This document shows positions 1-7,852 of a DNA stretch of 64,000 bases, one piece after another. The stretch's first letter is position 1, and the number at the start of each line of letters is the position of its first letter. Below the pieces are notes generated by a model. That model had not been told where the DNA came from and did no database searches. It was given only the letters and a program-made list of their open reading frames with translations. The stretch is from Prolixibacteraceae bacterium (GTDB lineage Bacteria; Bacteroidota; Bacteroidia; Bacteroidales; Prolixibacteraceae), in the NCBI GenBank assembly GCA_019459525.1, contig JAIBEY010000072.1, forward strand, positions 62,001 to 126,000, given 5' to 3'. A program made the translations under genes and the position numbers.

Positions 1-1165
1 TGGCGGCCATAATCCAGTGCGTAAAACTTCCTAACGCCTGTCCTTTTGATCGCACACTGTTCGGAAAAACTTCACTGATATACACCCAAATTACTGCTCC
101 CTGCGAAAACCCAAAGAAAGCAATATAACTGATTAGCAGCCATACCAACAAATGCTGATGACTGTTGGTGAAAAAGATGAATGCCACCCCGGTTAGCGAA
201 ACCGCGGTACCAATTGACCCGATGAGCAGCAATATTTTTCGGCCAACTTTATCGATGATTGACATAGCCAGCATGGTAAACAGGAGGTTGGTGGCGCCAA
301 TAGCCACACTTTGCAAGTCGCCCGATACCTTGCTGAATCCGGCCTGGGCAAAAATGTCGTTGAGGTAATAAAGCAATCCGTTAATTCCGGTAAACTGGTT
401 GAATACGGCTATTGAAACCGCCAGAAAGATCGGATACCGGAATTTTTTGCTGAAAAGTACTTCTTTGCCATTTCTTTTTTCTGATTCGATGGATTCCAGG
501 ATTTCAGAAATTTCTTTCTCTACAAATTCCTCTCCGGTAGAATGGAGTACTGCCCTTGCCTCATCAATCAGCCCCATTTTGATCAACCAACGCGGGCTGC
601 GTGGAATAAAGAAAAGGGTGACGAAGAACAACACCGACGGAATAGCCATCACTCCCAGTTTCCACCGCCATTCCACCTCGCCCAAGCCAAAGAGGCCAAC
701 AATGTAGTTCGAGAAGTATGCGATCAGGATTCCGAGCACCACATTAAACTGAAACATCCCAACCAGTCTTCCACGGTATTTGGCCGGAGCTATTTCAGCA
801 ATATACATAGGCCCAACTACCGAAACCCCACCCACGGCAATTCCTCCAAGGAAACGGAAAAAGAGCAGCGAAATCCAACTGAAAGAGAATGCACAGCCGA
901 GAGCGGAGATGGCGTAAAATACGGCCAGAAAAAATAATATCCGCCTCCGGCCGTACAAATCGGCAGGTTTGCCAACCACCATTGTGCCGATGATTGTACC
1001 GATGAGGGCAATGGAAACGGTAAACCCGAGCCAAAATTTGTCAAGGTTGAACAGCTTTTCGAGCGCAGAAGTGGCCCCAGCTATAACAGCGGTGTCGAAT
1101 CCAAACAAAAAACCACCCAGAGCAGCAGTAAGGGTAATAAAAATTAACCGGTTATTTAATTTCAT
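1..1165 (-). CDS. MFS sugar transporter, sugar-porter family (3' end outside window)
   Basis: This is an inner-membrane sugar uptake permease of the major facilitator superfamily, probably proton-coupled. I translated the minus strand from the ATG at 1163-1165; the frame stays open to position 1, giving 388 codons without a stop, so the C-terminus lies outside the window. Sugar-porter landmarks are visible: a GRRR loop near residue 72, PRSPRWL near residue 195 (the family's PESPRWL) and NQFTGIN near residue 255 (the QQxTGxN substrate motif). Hydrophobic segments recur throughout. A candidate promoter element lies at 1201-1208. The substrate cannot be read from sequence; xylose, glucose or another hexose are all plausible. 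The gene is divergent from glmM. Confidence 0.88.
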   Translation of the reverse strand, partial: MKLNNRLIFITLTAALGGFLFGFDTAVIAGATSALEKLFNLDKFWLGFTVSIALIGTIIGTMVVGKPADLYGRRRILFFLAVFYAISALGCAFSFSWISLLFFRFLGGIAVGGVSVVGPMYIAEIAPAKYRGRLVGMFQFNVVLGILIAYFSNYIVGLFGLGEVEWRWKLGVMAIPSVLFFVTLFFIPRSPRWLIKMGLIDEARAVLHSTGEEFVEKEISEILESIESEKRNGKEVLFSKKFRYPIFLAVSIAVFNQFTGINGLLYYLNDIFAQAGFSKVSGDLQSVAIGATNLLFTMLAMSIIDKVGRKILLLIGSIGTAVSLTGVAFIFFTNSHQHLLVWLLISYIAFFGFSQGAVIWVYISEVFPNSVRSKGQALGSFTHWIMAA

Positions 1166-1200
1166 GAGTTTATAATTAGTTTTTAGTTAGTGTCAATCTC

Positions 1201-1208
1201 CAAATTTA
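1201..1208 (-). promoter_or_regulatory. Candidate Bacteroidota -7 element for the sugar porter
   Basis: Read on the minus strand the bases are TAAATTTG, a full match to the Bacteroidota TAnnTTTG element, 36 bp upstream of the sugar-porter ATG. No clear -33 TTTG lies at the usual distance, so the call rests on the -7 match and its placement. Confidence 0.35.
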
Positions 1209-1438
1209 ATTAAATAAAGATCATCCGGAAGTTTGTTTTCCGCAATTTGACCGGCCTGCTTTTATAGAATTGGCTTGTTTTTGTTAAAATAAGTTAAAAA
1301 CAGGGTGCTTCTCTTAAAATGCCCAAATAGGGGTAAGGGTGTTTCTTTTCTGAACTGTTATATAATCGTATTGCGGAATTTTTTTTCATAAGTTTGTTTT
1401 GGTTTTTGACTTAGACTTTTGGTCTGACAAAAAACTTT

Positions 1439-1473
1439 AAAGGGCGTGGGGTGAGATCCGATGCCCTTTTTAA
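1439..1473. terminator. Possible terminator hairpin inside a divergent intergenic region
   Basis: AAAGGGC (1439-1445) pairs with GCCCTTT (1463-1469) across a 17-base loop and is followed by a T-rich run. On the minus strand it is also followed by T-rich sequence. Its position between divergent genes, where no annotated transcript ends, is unusual. Confidence 0.35.
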
Positions 1474-1519
1474 TTTTCAATCTTTTCTTTCCCAAATAAA
1501 TTTTAGGCAACGAACTACT

Positions 1520-1527
1520 TATATTTG
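1520..1527 (+). promoter_or_regulatory. Candidate -7 element for glmM
   Basis: TATATTTG matches the Bacteroidota TAnnTTTG consensus 58 bp upstream of the glmM start. The -33 element is not obvious. Confidence 0.4.
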
Positions 1528-1585
1528 TATGGTTAACAATTGAAGCACTGTTTACATTTAATTTACACCATAACAAAACTAAATT

Positions 1586-2971
1586 ATGACATTAATTAAG
1601 TCAATATCAGGAATTAGAGGTACCATTGGCGGCAAACCCGGCGAAGGGTTAAGCCCGCTTGATGTGGTAAAATATACAGCAGCTTATGCCGAATGGGCAA
1701 AACAGCAGCATCCGGGACAAACAATTACCGTTGTAGTGGGGCGTGATGCCCGTATTTCTGGTCCCATGGTTCAGTCGCTGGTGGTGGCAACACTTTCAGG
1801 AATGGGATGTATGGTAGTCGATTTGGGGATGGCAACAACCCCAACTACCGAGATAGCTGTAAAAGAAGAAAATGCCCAGGGTGGAATAATTCTCACTGCG
1901 AGTCACAATCCAAAACAGTGGAATGCCTTGAAACTGCTCAATCAAAACGGCGAATTTTTAAATGCTGCTGAAGGTGCTTTGGTGCTTGAAATTGCTGAAA
2001 GCGAGTCGTATCGTTTTGCTGAAGTTGATGACCTGGGCGAAGTTTTTACTAAAAATTACTCAGACATTCATATTCAGCAGGTACTCGATTTGGCTTTAGT
2101 TGATGTGGAAGCCATCAGAAAAGCTGAATTTAAAGTGGCCATTGATGCAGTAAATTCGGTTGGTGGAATTGTAATTCCGGCATTACTGAAAGCATTAGGT
2201 GTTAAAGAAATTGTTGAAATAAACTGCGAGGCAACAGGTCATTTCGCTCATACTCCGGAACCACTTCCCGAAAACCTGTTGGAAACTTCGGCAATTATCA
2301 GGGAATCGGGGGTTGATGTCGGTTTTGTGGTCGATCCCGATGTTGACCGTTTGGCAATCATCAGCGAAGACGGTTCGATGTTTAACGAAGAATATTCGCT
2401 TGTTTCCATTGCCGATTACGTGTTGAGCCAAACTCCCGGAAATACGGTTTCCAACCTTTCGTCGTCGCGTGCTTTGCGCGACATTACCGAAAAGCATGGC
2501 GGAACCTATGCCGCGGCTGCGGTTGGAGAAGTAAACGTAGTTGCCAAGATGAAAGCCACCCAGGCTGTTATTGGAGGTGAAGGTAATGGCGGAATTATTT
2601 ATCCTGCATCGCATTATGGTCGCGATTCGCTGGTTGGAGTGGCGTTGTTCCTGTCTTTACTGGCCAAATCAGGTATGAAATGTTCTGAACTGCGCCAAAC
2701 CTATCCGGATTATTTTATTTCGAAGAATAAAATTGAACTTACCCCTGAAATTGATGTGGATGGTATTTTGGTTAAAATGAAAGAGAAGTACCAGCATGAA
2801 CAAGTAACCGATATTGATGGTGTGAAAATCGATTTTGCTGATCGGTGGGTTCACCTTCGCAAATCGAATACCGAACCAATCATACGGATTTATGCCGAAG
2901 CTCCTTCGATGGCTGAGGCGGATTTGTTGGCAAATACGATCATTCATGATATAAAGATGTTGATTGCATAG
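1586..2971 (+). CDS. glmM: Phosphoglucosamine mutase
   Basis: This cytoplasmic alpha-D-phosphohexomutase most likely interconverts glucosamine-6-phosphate and glucosamine-1-phosphate for UDP-GlcNAc, peptidoglycan and LPS synthesis. All four landmarks are visible: the phosphoserine loop TASHNP at 104-109 (Ser106), the metal loop DPDVDR at 250-255, the sugar-specificity loop GEGNGG at 331-336 and the C-terminal phosphate-binding loop RKSNTEP at 425-431. The length of 461 residues fits Bacteroidota GlmM. The ATG start follows a candidate promoter and the gene ends just before a strong terminator, so it is monocistronic. The phosphomannomutase/phosphoglucomutase relatives share these motifs, so substrate choice is inferred. 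Confidence 0.87.
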   Translation: MTLIKSISGIRGTIGGKPGEGLSPLDVVKYTAAYAEWAKQQHPGQTITVVVGRDARISGPMVQSLVVATLSGMGCMVVDLGMATTPTTEIAVKEENAQGGIILTASHNPKQWNALKLLNQNGEFLNAAEGALVLEIAESESYRFAEVDDLGEVFTKNYSDIHIQQVLDLALVDVEAIRKAEFKVAIDAVNSVGGIVIPALLKALGVKEIVEINCEATGHFAHTPEPLPENLLETSAIIRESGVDVGFVVDPDVDRLAIISEDGSMFNEEYSLVSIADYVLSQTPGNTVSNLSSSRALRDITEKHGGTYAAAAVGEVNVVAKMKATQAVIGGEGNGGIIYPASHYGRDSLVGVALFLSLLAKSGMKCSELRQTYPDYFISKNKIELTPEIDVDGILVKMKEKYQHEQVTDIDGVKIDFADRWVHLRKSNTEPIIRIYAEAPSMAEADLLANTIIHDIKMLIA

Positions 2972-2976
2972 AACAG

Positions 2977-3013
2977 AAAAAGGTCAGTCCGGCGAAACGG
3001 ACTGACCTTTTTT
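2977..3013 (+). terminator. Rho-independent terminator of glmM
   Basis: AGGTCAGTCCG (2981-2991) pairs perfectly with CGGACTGACCT (2998-3008) around a six-base loop and is followed by T residues. Flanking A and T tracts lengthen the stem and could let it work on both strands, ending the convergent gene at 3035 as well. Confidence 0.9.
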
Positions 3014-3034
3014 CTTTCCAACGTAACTTTTGTG

Positions 3035-4006
3035 CTATTGGATGTTCGTTTTCTTTTGTGTCAGTTGCTCAACTATCAACCCTTTTTCCTGGATAACCAT
3101 TCGCTGATGAACGAGCTTCAACTCATTATCTGCAATTTTTCCCTGAGCCGATTTAATATCCTGTTCTTTCGATTTGATTTTCTCTTTCAACGATTTGACC
3201 TTGTTAAAATATTTCGATTTTTCCTTAGTCAAAACTTTTAGTTCTTTTTTTGCGGTACCATATTCGGGTGTTTTTTTTGATAAGGTTGTGAAGGTAACTT
3301 TCTTTGCCGTAATTACTTCGTCGAGCCTTACAATGTCGCTTTCCACTTCAAATACCCCGGCATTTAATTCTTGAATGTCTGCTTCGTAACGGGTGATGGA
3401 TTTCTCTTCTTTTTTGTTTAGCGACTCGATATCTTTCAGTACATCTTCCTGGCTCGAAACTTCTTTTTTTGCTTCTTTGATTTGATTGTCAACCTCACTT
3501 TTGTAGGCTTCAACTGCAAAATCACGAATGTAGTTTTTCATGTTCTGGATTCGTTCCGGGTCGGCGTTTGATTCGTTTATAAACGTAGAATCGGTATATT
3601 GGAAAAACGCATGGAACTGGCATCCATCGGGCTGTTCAGTCATTCGAGCATAAATGTCCATCGAATGTTTGGTGATTGTTGCCTCTTCAATGGAACGAAC
3701 ATACCATTCATCTTCTTTCTTTTCTACTTTGAGCTTGTCGCGGCTGGACATGTTCTCTTCGCTTTTAAAGATATTGCCAATTTGTGTAGCCAAATTACCT
3801 ACACGTTCACCAAAACCGCGATTGTTGACATATTTTTTCCAGAGCGGTTCAACAGTGCTAAGCTTGGCTTCCGGGATTAATACGGTTACAGCCATTTGCT
3901 GGCCTTTCGACATGTTTTTTTCACCGGTCTCAACTTCAATTTTTTGTTGAGAGCTTACCAGTAAACTGAAGAAAATGAATGCGGAAAGTAAAACTAATTG
4001 TTTCAT
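3035..4006 (-). CDS. Secreted coiled-coil protein of unknown function
   Basis: I do not recognise this 323-residue protein. An N-terminal signal peptide (about residues 1-20, ending VSSQQ) predicts export to the periplasm. Residues 30-160 form a compact domain carrying short motifs such as GFGERVGN. From about residue 165 to 310 the sequence is dense in Lys, Glu and Gln with heptad-like spacing, which indicates a long coiled coil and a rod-like or oligomeric shape. It follows the 207-residue secreted protein at 4073-4696 on the same strand, 66 bp away, so the two are probably co-transcribed. A structural or adaptor role at the envelope is possible but nothing seen proves it. Confidence 0.75.
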   Translation of the reverse strand: MKQLVLLSAFIFFSLLVSSQQKIEVETGEKNMSKGQQMAVTVLIPEAKLSTVEPLWKKYVNNRGFGERVGNLATQIGNIFKSEENMSSRDKLKVEKKEDEWYVRSIEEATITKHSMDIYARMTEQPDGCQFHAFFQYTDSTFINESNADPERIQNMKNYIRDFAVEAYKSEVDNQIKEAKKEVSSQEDVLKDIESLNKKEEKSITRYEADIQELNAGVFEVESDIVRLDEVITAKKVTFTTLSKKTPEYGTAKKELKVLTKEKSKYFNKVKSLKEKIKSKEQDIKSAQGKIADNELKLVHQRMVIQEKGLIVEQLTQKKTNIQ

Positions 4007-4072
4007 CTTTTTTCTGTCAATTACGATTGGAACACCTTTTTTGTTCCCGTTTAAGCTGTAAAGATGAATTCC

Positions 4073-4696
4073 TTACTGTTTGGCTGGACTTTTTTTCTTT
4101 CTTTTTACCAAATGATAATGCGAAGTCTCTTCTTTGAGCCGCTGGTGTCGCCCCAGTTTCGAAATTACCTGCACAATGTTTCCTATAGGGATACGAACTG
4201 TTGGACCGAAGAAGGGCGAGAATCCTTTGTTGTGAGAACCGTTTTCTTCGATGAATCGTGTTTGTTTTGATTTCAGATCATAGCCCGACAGCTTTTCCAT
4301 CGGCGCAATTCGTTTAATGTCATCCATCGTCTGCTCCAGGTTTTTCTTTTCTTGCTCAAGGTCCGTAATGTCTATTTGCATCAATTCCTGAATTTCAGGC
4401 TCTACTACAATTGACCGGCCGTTGTGTTTCTCGTTGATGAATTGCTTTTTAAAGGCAATGTGATAAATAAGCAACGAGTCGCCAGATGTAATTTCTGTTT
4501 GAAAAAATCCGTTGATTCCCGACCTGACTGTTTTTCCGGTCCGGGCGTTTATAATTGCAACATCCGTCACAGGCACCGAATCGGTATCCAGAATAATACC
4601 CGACAGCGAAATCTGAGTTGGATATTGAGCCAAAGCAGGCAATGCAATGAAAATGGCAATAACTAAAACTAGTATCCGCATGATCTGTGATTTCAT
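4073..4696 (-). CDS. Secreted protein with carboxypeptidase-regulatory-like N-terminal domain
   Basis: A signal peptide (about residues 1-23, ending ALAQ) is followed by a beta-sandwich region near residues 27-95. Its pattern ISLSGIILDTDSVPVTDVAII and later NGFFQTEITSGDSLLI is typical of the CarboxypepD_reg-like domain found at the front of many Bacteroidota envelope proteins. Residues 100-130 are a charged, probably helical stretch, and the C-terminus is very basic (LVKRKKKSPAKQ). There is no TonB-dependent barrel after the domain, so this is a short stand-alone version. It heads a probable two-gene unit with the coiled-coil protein downstream. Its role is unknown. Confidence 0.72.
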   Translation of the reverse strand: MKSQIMRILVLVIAIFIALPALAQYPTQISLSGIILDTDSVPVTDVAIINARTGKTVRSGINGFFQTEITSGDSLLIYHIAFKKQFINEKHNGRSIVVEPEIQELMQIDITDLEQEKKNLEQTMDDIKRIAPMEKLSGYDLKSKQTRFIEENGSHNKGFSPFFGPTVRIPIGNIVQVISKLGRHQRLKEETSHYHLVKRKKKSPAKQ

Positions 4697-4996
4697 TTCT
4701 ACTCGCTAATTTACAGCCTTTTTAGTTTAATAAATCATAAAATTCTATAAGAAAACTTTAAGTGAAACCCGGGTGTTGATTTAGAAATGATAAAAAATAT
4801 CAGCCGAATCCTAAAAAAATGTAATAGAACATATGTTTTGACTACCTATTTGGCATAAATATTGACTAACAGTCTAGTCATTATTTAGGAATGTCCGGTA
4901 GTGTCCTGAATTTTAACCAGGTGATAAAACGTAATTCTTATATATGTACGCCAGTTAAATTTAAGCGTTAATGAAATAACCCAACAACTAAAAACC
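4697..4996. other. Intergenic region upstream of the export operon
   Basis: This 300-bp AT-rich gap separates divergent genes. The clear feature is the dyad at 4862-4880. The heptamer TTGACTA occurs twice (4838-4844 and 4862-4868), 24 bp apart. I see no coding sequence. Confidence 0.55.
4862..4880. promoter_or_regulatory. Candidate TetR-type operator upstream of the export operon
   Basis: TTGACTAACAGTCTAGTCA contains the dyad TGACTA-N6-TAGTCA, a size and symmetry typical of TetR-family operators. It agrees at 13 of 19 positions with the dyad in front of the TetR gene at the right end of the window. It lies about 115 bp before the first adaptor gene. Confidence 0.45.
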
Positions 4997-6385
4997 ATGA
5001 ATAACAAAAGAATTCTTGTTGTAGCAATTTCTGCTGTCGTGTTAATCTTACTGTATTTTTTTCTCAGGGGAGGGGAGACCGATTTTAATCAGGTAACCTC
5101 CACTGTTAAACGTGGCGAATTCTCTTCGCTTATTTTTTCGTCGGGTCAGCTCGAATCTGAAAAATCTGAATCGATTGACATTCCCGAAAAGCTGAAAGAC
5201 CGCAATCTGCGTATTTACGAGTTGACCATCACTCATATGGTTGATGAAGGCACCGTGGTCGATTCGGGCGACTACGTGGCTACCCTTGATCACAAGGCAG
5301 TTGAAGAACAGATTAAACTGGCGCAAGACGATATGGAGAAGACCTTGTCGGAATACGAGGACAGCAAAATTGACTCGAACCTGAATCTGAGCAACCAGCG
5401 CGATGTGATTGTAAATGCACGGCTCGATCTGGCTGAAAAGAAAATAATCATGGAAGAGTCGGTGTACGAATCACCGTCAATTCAGAAAAAAGCCAGTATG
5501 GATTTAGATAAGGCTACCCGAAAACTAGATCAGGAGCAAAAAGCTTATCTGCTGAAGAAAAAGCAGGAAGTCAATCGTGTTGACCGGAAATACATTAGCT
5601 ACCGTCAAATTCTTGAAAGGTCGGAAGAGCTTCAGAAGTTATTTAACTCACTCGAGATAATTGCTCCGAAGGCGGGTATTGTTACTTATTTCAAATTTCC
5701 GTGGGGCGAGATCATTAAAACCGGTTCAAAGGTTGGTCCTTACAACTCGGTTATCGCCAGTATTCCTGAAATGTCAAACCTGATTTCGAGAACGTACATC
5801 AACGAAATCGATATTTCAAAAGTAAAAGTGGGGCAAAATGTAAAATTGGGAATCGATGCTTTTCCGGCAAAACAGTTATCCGGACAGGTTATTTCGGTTG
5901 CTAATATTGGTCAGGCGATGCCAAACAGCGATGCCAAAGTTTTTGAAGTTAAAATTAAGATTTTCGGGAAAGATAAAGATTTGAAACCTGCCATGACCAC
6001 CAGTAATGCGATTGAGGCAGGAACTTTTGCCGATACCATTATGGTTGCAAGCGATGCTGTTTTTGAAAACGATAGTTTGCGTTTTGTATATCTGGGGGCA
6101 AAAAATCCGGTAAAACAAGTGGTTTGGTTGGGCGATGAAAACGAGAACAACGTTTTGATTAAAAAAGGTTTAAAAGAAGGCGATGTGGTTTGGTTAACCG
6201 AACCAGAAAACAGTGCTGACCTGAAACTTGTTGGAGTGGAAATATTTGCGGAAATTAAAAAGGAAAAAGAAGATGCAAAGTTGAAGGCTGAAAAAGAACG
6301 GGAAGATATGCAGAAGAAGCAGCCTGAAGCTATGCCAGCGGGCGGGATTGGAGCAATGTCGCCCAAAACGATACAAACCAAATAA
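4997..6385 (+). CDS. Periplasmic adaptor (HlyD/MacA-like membrane fusion protein), export operon gene 1
   Basis: This protein should bridge the inner-membrane permease and the outer-membrane channel of a tripartite exporter. An N-terminal anchor helix (about residues 5-24) leads into a beta-barrel and lipoyl-like half near residues 35-100. A long charged helical hairpin (about 100-215) follows, then the second lipoyl half (IIAPKAGIVTYF, about 220) and further beta-barrel domains. The last 40 residues are rich in Lys, Glu and Met and look disordered. It is 462 residues long and is followed after 27 bp by the permease gene. The second adaptor at 9347-10603 shares the same layout and motifs such as NLRIYEL/QLRIYQL, so the two are paralogues. 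Confidence 0.85.
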   Translation: MNNKRILVVAISAVVLILLYFFLRGGETDFNQVTSTVKRGEFSSLIFSSGQLESEKSESIDIPEKLKDRNLRIYELTITHMVDEGTVVDSGDYVATLDHKAVEEQIKLAQDDMEKTLSEYEDSKIDSNLNLSNQRDVIVNARLDLAEKKIIMEESVYESPSIQKKASMDLDKATRKLDQEQKAYLLKKKQEVNRVDRKYISYRQILERSEELQKLFNSLEIIAPKAGIVTYFKFPWGEIIKTGSKVGPYNSVIASIPEMSNLISRTYINEIDISKVKVGQNVKLGIDAFPAKQLSGQVISVANIGQAMPNSDAKVFEVKIKIFGKDKDLKPAMTTSNAIEAGTFADTIMVASDAVFENDSLRFVYLGAKNPVKQVVWLGDENENNVLIKKGLKEGDVVWLTEPENSADLKLVGVEIFAEIKKEKEDAKLKAEKEREDMQKKQPEAMPAGGIGAMSPKTIQTK

Positions 6386-6412
6386 TCAGCACAAAATCTA
6401 AAACAAGAAAAG

Positions 6413-7765
6413 ATGATTTTTAAAAAATATTTTCACGATATCGTTATTGGTTTTGAGGCTATTATCGATAATAAACTCAAGTCGATTCTGACAGCATTGG
6501 GGATTATTTTTGGTGTTGCCGCGGTAATCAGTATGCTGGCGATTGGTAACGGAGCCGAACAGGAGATTTTGGAGCAAATTAAAATGGTTGGGGTTAATAA
6601 CATCATTATCACTCCAATAGAATCTGCCGGTAACGAAAATTCTTCTGAAACTCAGGACGACAAGGCCGGAGGGAAAAAGTTCTCGAGAGGCTTAACCTTG
6701 CTCGATTTGCAAGCCATTGAAGAGGTTGTCCCCACGGTAAATATGCTGAGTCCCGTAATTTCGTACAATTACTCTGCTATTATCGACGGCAAAAGTAAGC
6801 CGGTGGTACTTGAGGGTGTTAATACCAATTATTTCAAATTGTTTAATATCAGTCTTCAGTCGGGCGAGATTTTTAACAAAATGCAATCGGAGGCCGGTTT
6901 GCCGGTTTGTGTGATTGGTGATAATATTAAAACCGTATTCTTTAATCAGGAGAATCCGATAGGCAAACACATCAAGTGTGGTCAGATCTGGCTGAAAATA
7001 GTTGGAGTTATTGAGCGACGTGATTTTACGGCTTCGGCATCCGATGAAATGGGGATAAGCAGTTCTGACAATAAAATATTTATTCCGGCACAAACCATTT
7101 TAATGCGGTTTAAGAACCGGGCGCTCGTTCGTGCTGATGAGGTGGAGAAATCGTCGGCACGCCGCCGGATTATTGTGTCCGATTCAGATTCACAGTCGGC
7201 AACTGAAGACAAAAACCCCAATCAGTTGGATAAAATTATACTTCAGGTGAAAGAAACCGAACAGTTGGGTGCAACCGCCAATATTGTGAAACGCATTCTT
7301 TTGCGCCGTCATTCAGGACTTTACGATTTTGAAGTTACCATTCCCGAACTTTTGCTTAAACAACAACAACGGACCAAGAAGATTTTCAATGTTGTACTGG
7401 GTGCAATTGCAGGTATTTCACTGATTGTGGGAGGTATTGGAATTATGAACATTATGCTCGCCTCGGTGATGGAGCGAATTCGTGAAATTGGTACACGGCA
7501 AGCCATTGGAGCTTCGCGTAAAGACATTGTTGCACAATTTCTTGCTGAGTCAACATTAATTAGTATTTCCGGAGGAATAATTGGTATTATTCTGGGAGTG
7601 GCGCTTTCGAAAATTATTACAGTCTTTTTTGATATCAAAACCATCGTTTCACTTTTTAGTATTGTGATTGCTTTTGGTGTTTCGGCTTTGGTGGGTATCA
7701 TGTTTGGCTACATGCCGGCCAAAAGGGCTGCCGATAAAGATCCGGTTGAATCGTTACGTGCCTAA
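6413..7765 (+). CDS. MacB-like ABC transporter permease, export operon gene 2
   Basis: This is an inner-membrane permease of the FtsX/MacB type. A first transmembrane helix (about residues 25-45, in KLKSILTALGIIFGVAAVISM) is followed by a large periplasmic core of about 270 residues. Three C-terminal transmembrane segments follow (about 325-350, 375-395 and 400-430), then the typical end DPVESLRA. The conserved ERIREIGTRQAIGA loop is present. At 450 residues it lacks the nucleotide-binding domain that is fused in Proteobacterial MacB. No separate ATPase gene occurs in the operon, which is unusual. Exported substrates could be lipids, peptides or drugs. Confidence 0.87.
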   Translation: MIFKKYFHDIVIGFEAIIDNKLKSILTALGIIFGVAAVISMLAIGNGAEQEILEQIKMVGVNNIIITPIESAGNENSSETQDDKAGGKKFSRGLTLLDLQAIEEVVPTVNMLSPVISYNYSAIIDGKSKPVVLEGVNTNYFKLFNISLQSGEIFNKMQSEAGLPVCVIGDNIKTVFFNQENPIGKHIKCGQIWLKIVGVIERRDFTASASDEMGISSSDNKIFIPAQTILMRFKNRALVRADEVEKSSARRRIIVSDSDSQSATEDKNPNQLDKIILQVKETEQLGATANIVKRILLRRHSGLYDFEVTIPELLLKQQQRTKKIFNVVLGAIAGISLIVGGIGIMNIMLASVMERIREIGTRQAIGASRKDIVAQFLAESTLISISGGIIGIILGVALSKIITVFFDIKTIVSLFSIVIAFGVSALVGIMFGYMPAKRAADKDPVESLRA

Positions 7766-7852
7766 TGCGGAATGATGAACTGTGAAAATTTAAATCCGGA
7801 TGGTTTCGGGTGCTGAATAAAACAATCAAATTGCCATTTAATTAAAAATACA

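Larger units (their letters stand above)
1166..1585. other. Divergent intergenic region between sugar porter and glmM
   Basis: This 420-bp gap separates two divergent genes. It holds a likely minus-strand -7 element (1201-1208), a plus-strand -7 element (1520-1527) and a hairpin followed by T residues at 1439-1470. I see no convincing coding sequence; the short minus-strand frame at 1358-1576 is rich in Lys, Ser and Ile and resembles nothing I know. Confidence 0.6.

Noticed and set aside
542-1044. Several open frames of 75-131 codons on both strands
   Set aside because: They lie inside the sugar-porter gene, which has strong family motifs in one minus-strand frame; their own translations are low in recognisable structure.
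2195-2614. A 139-codon minus-strand frame within glmM
   Set aside because: It is antisense to conserved glmM loops and has no motif or promoter.
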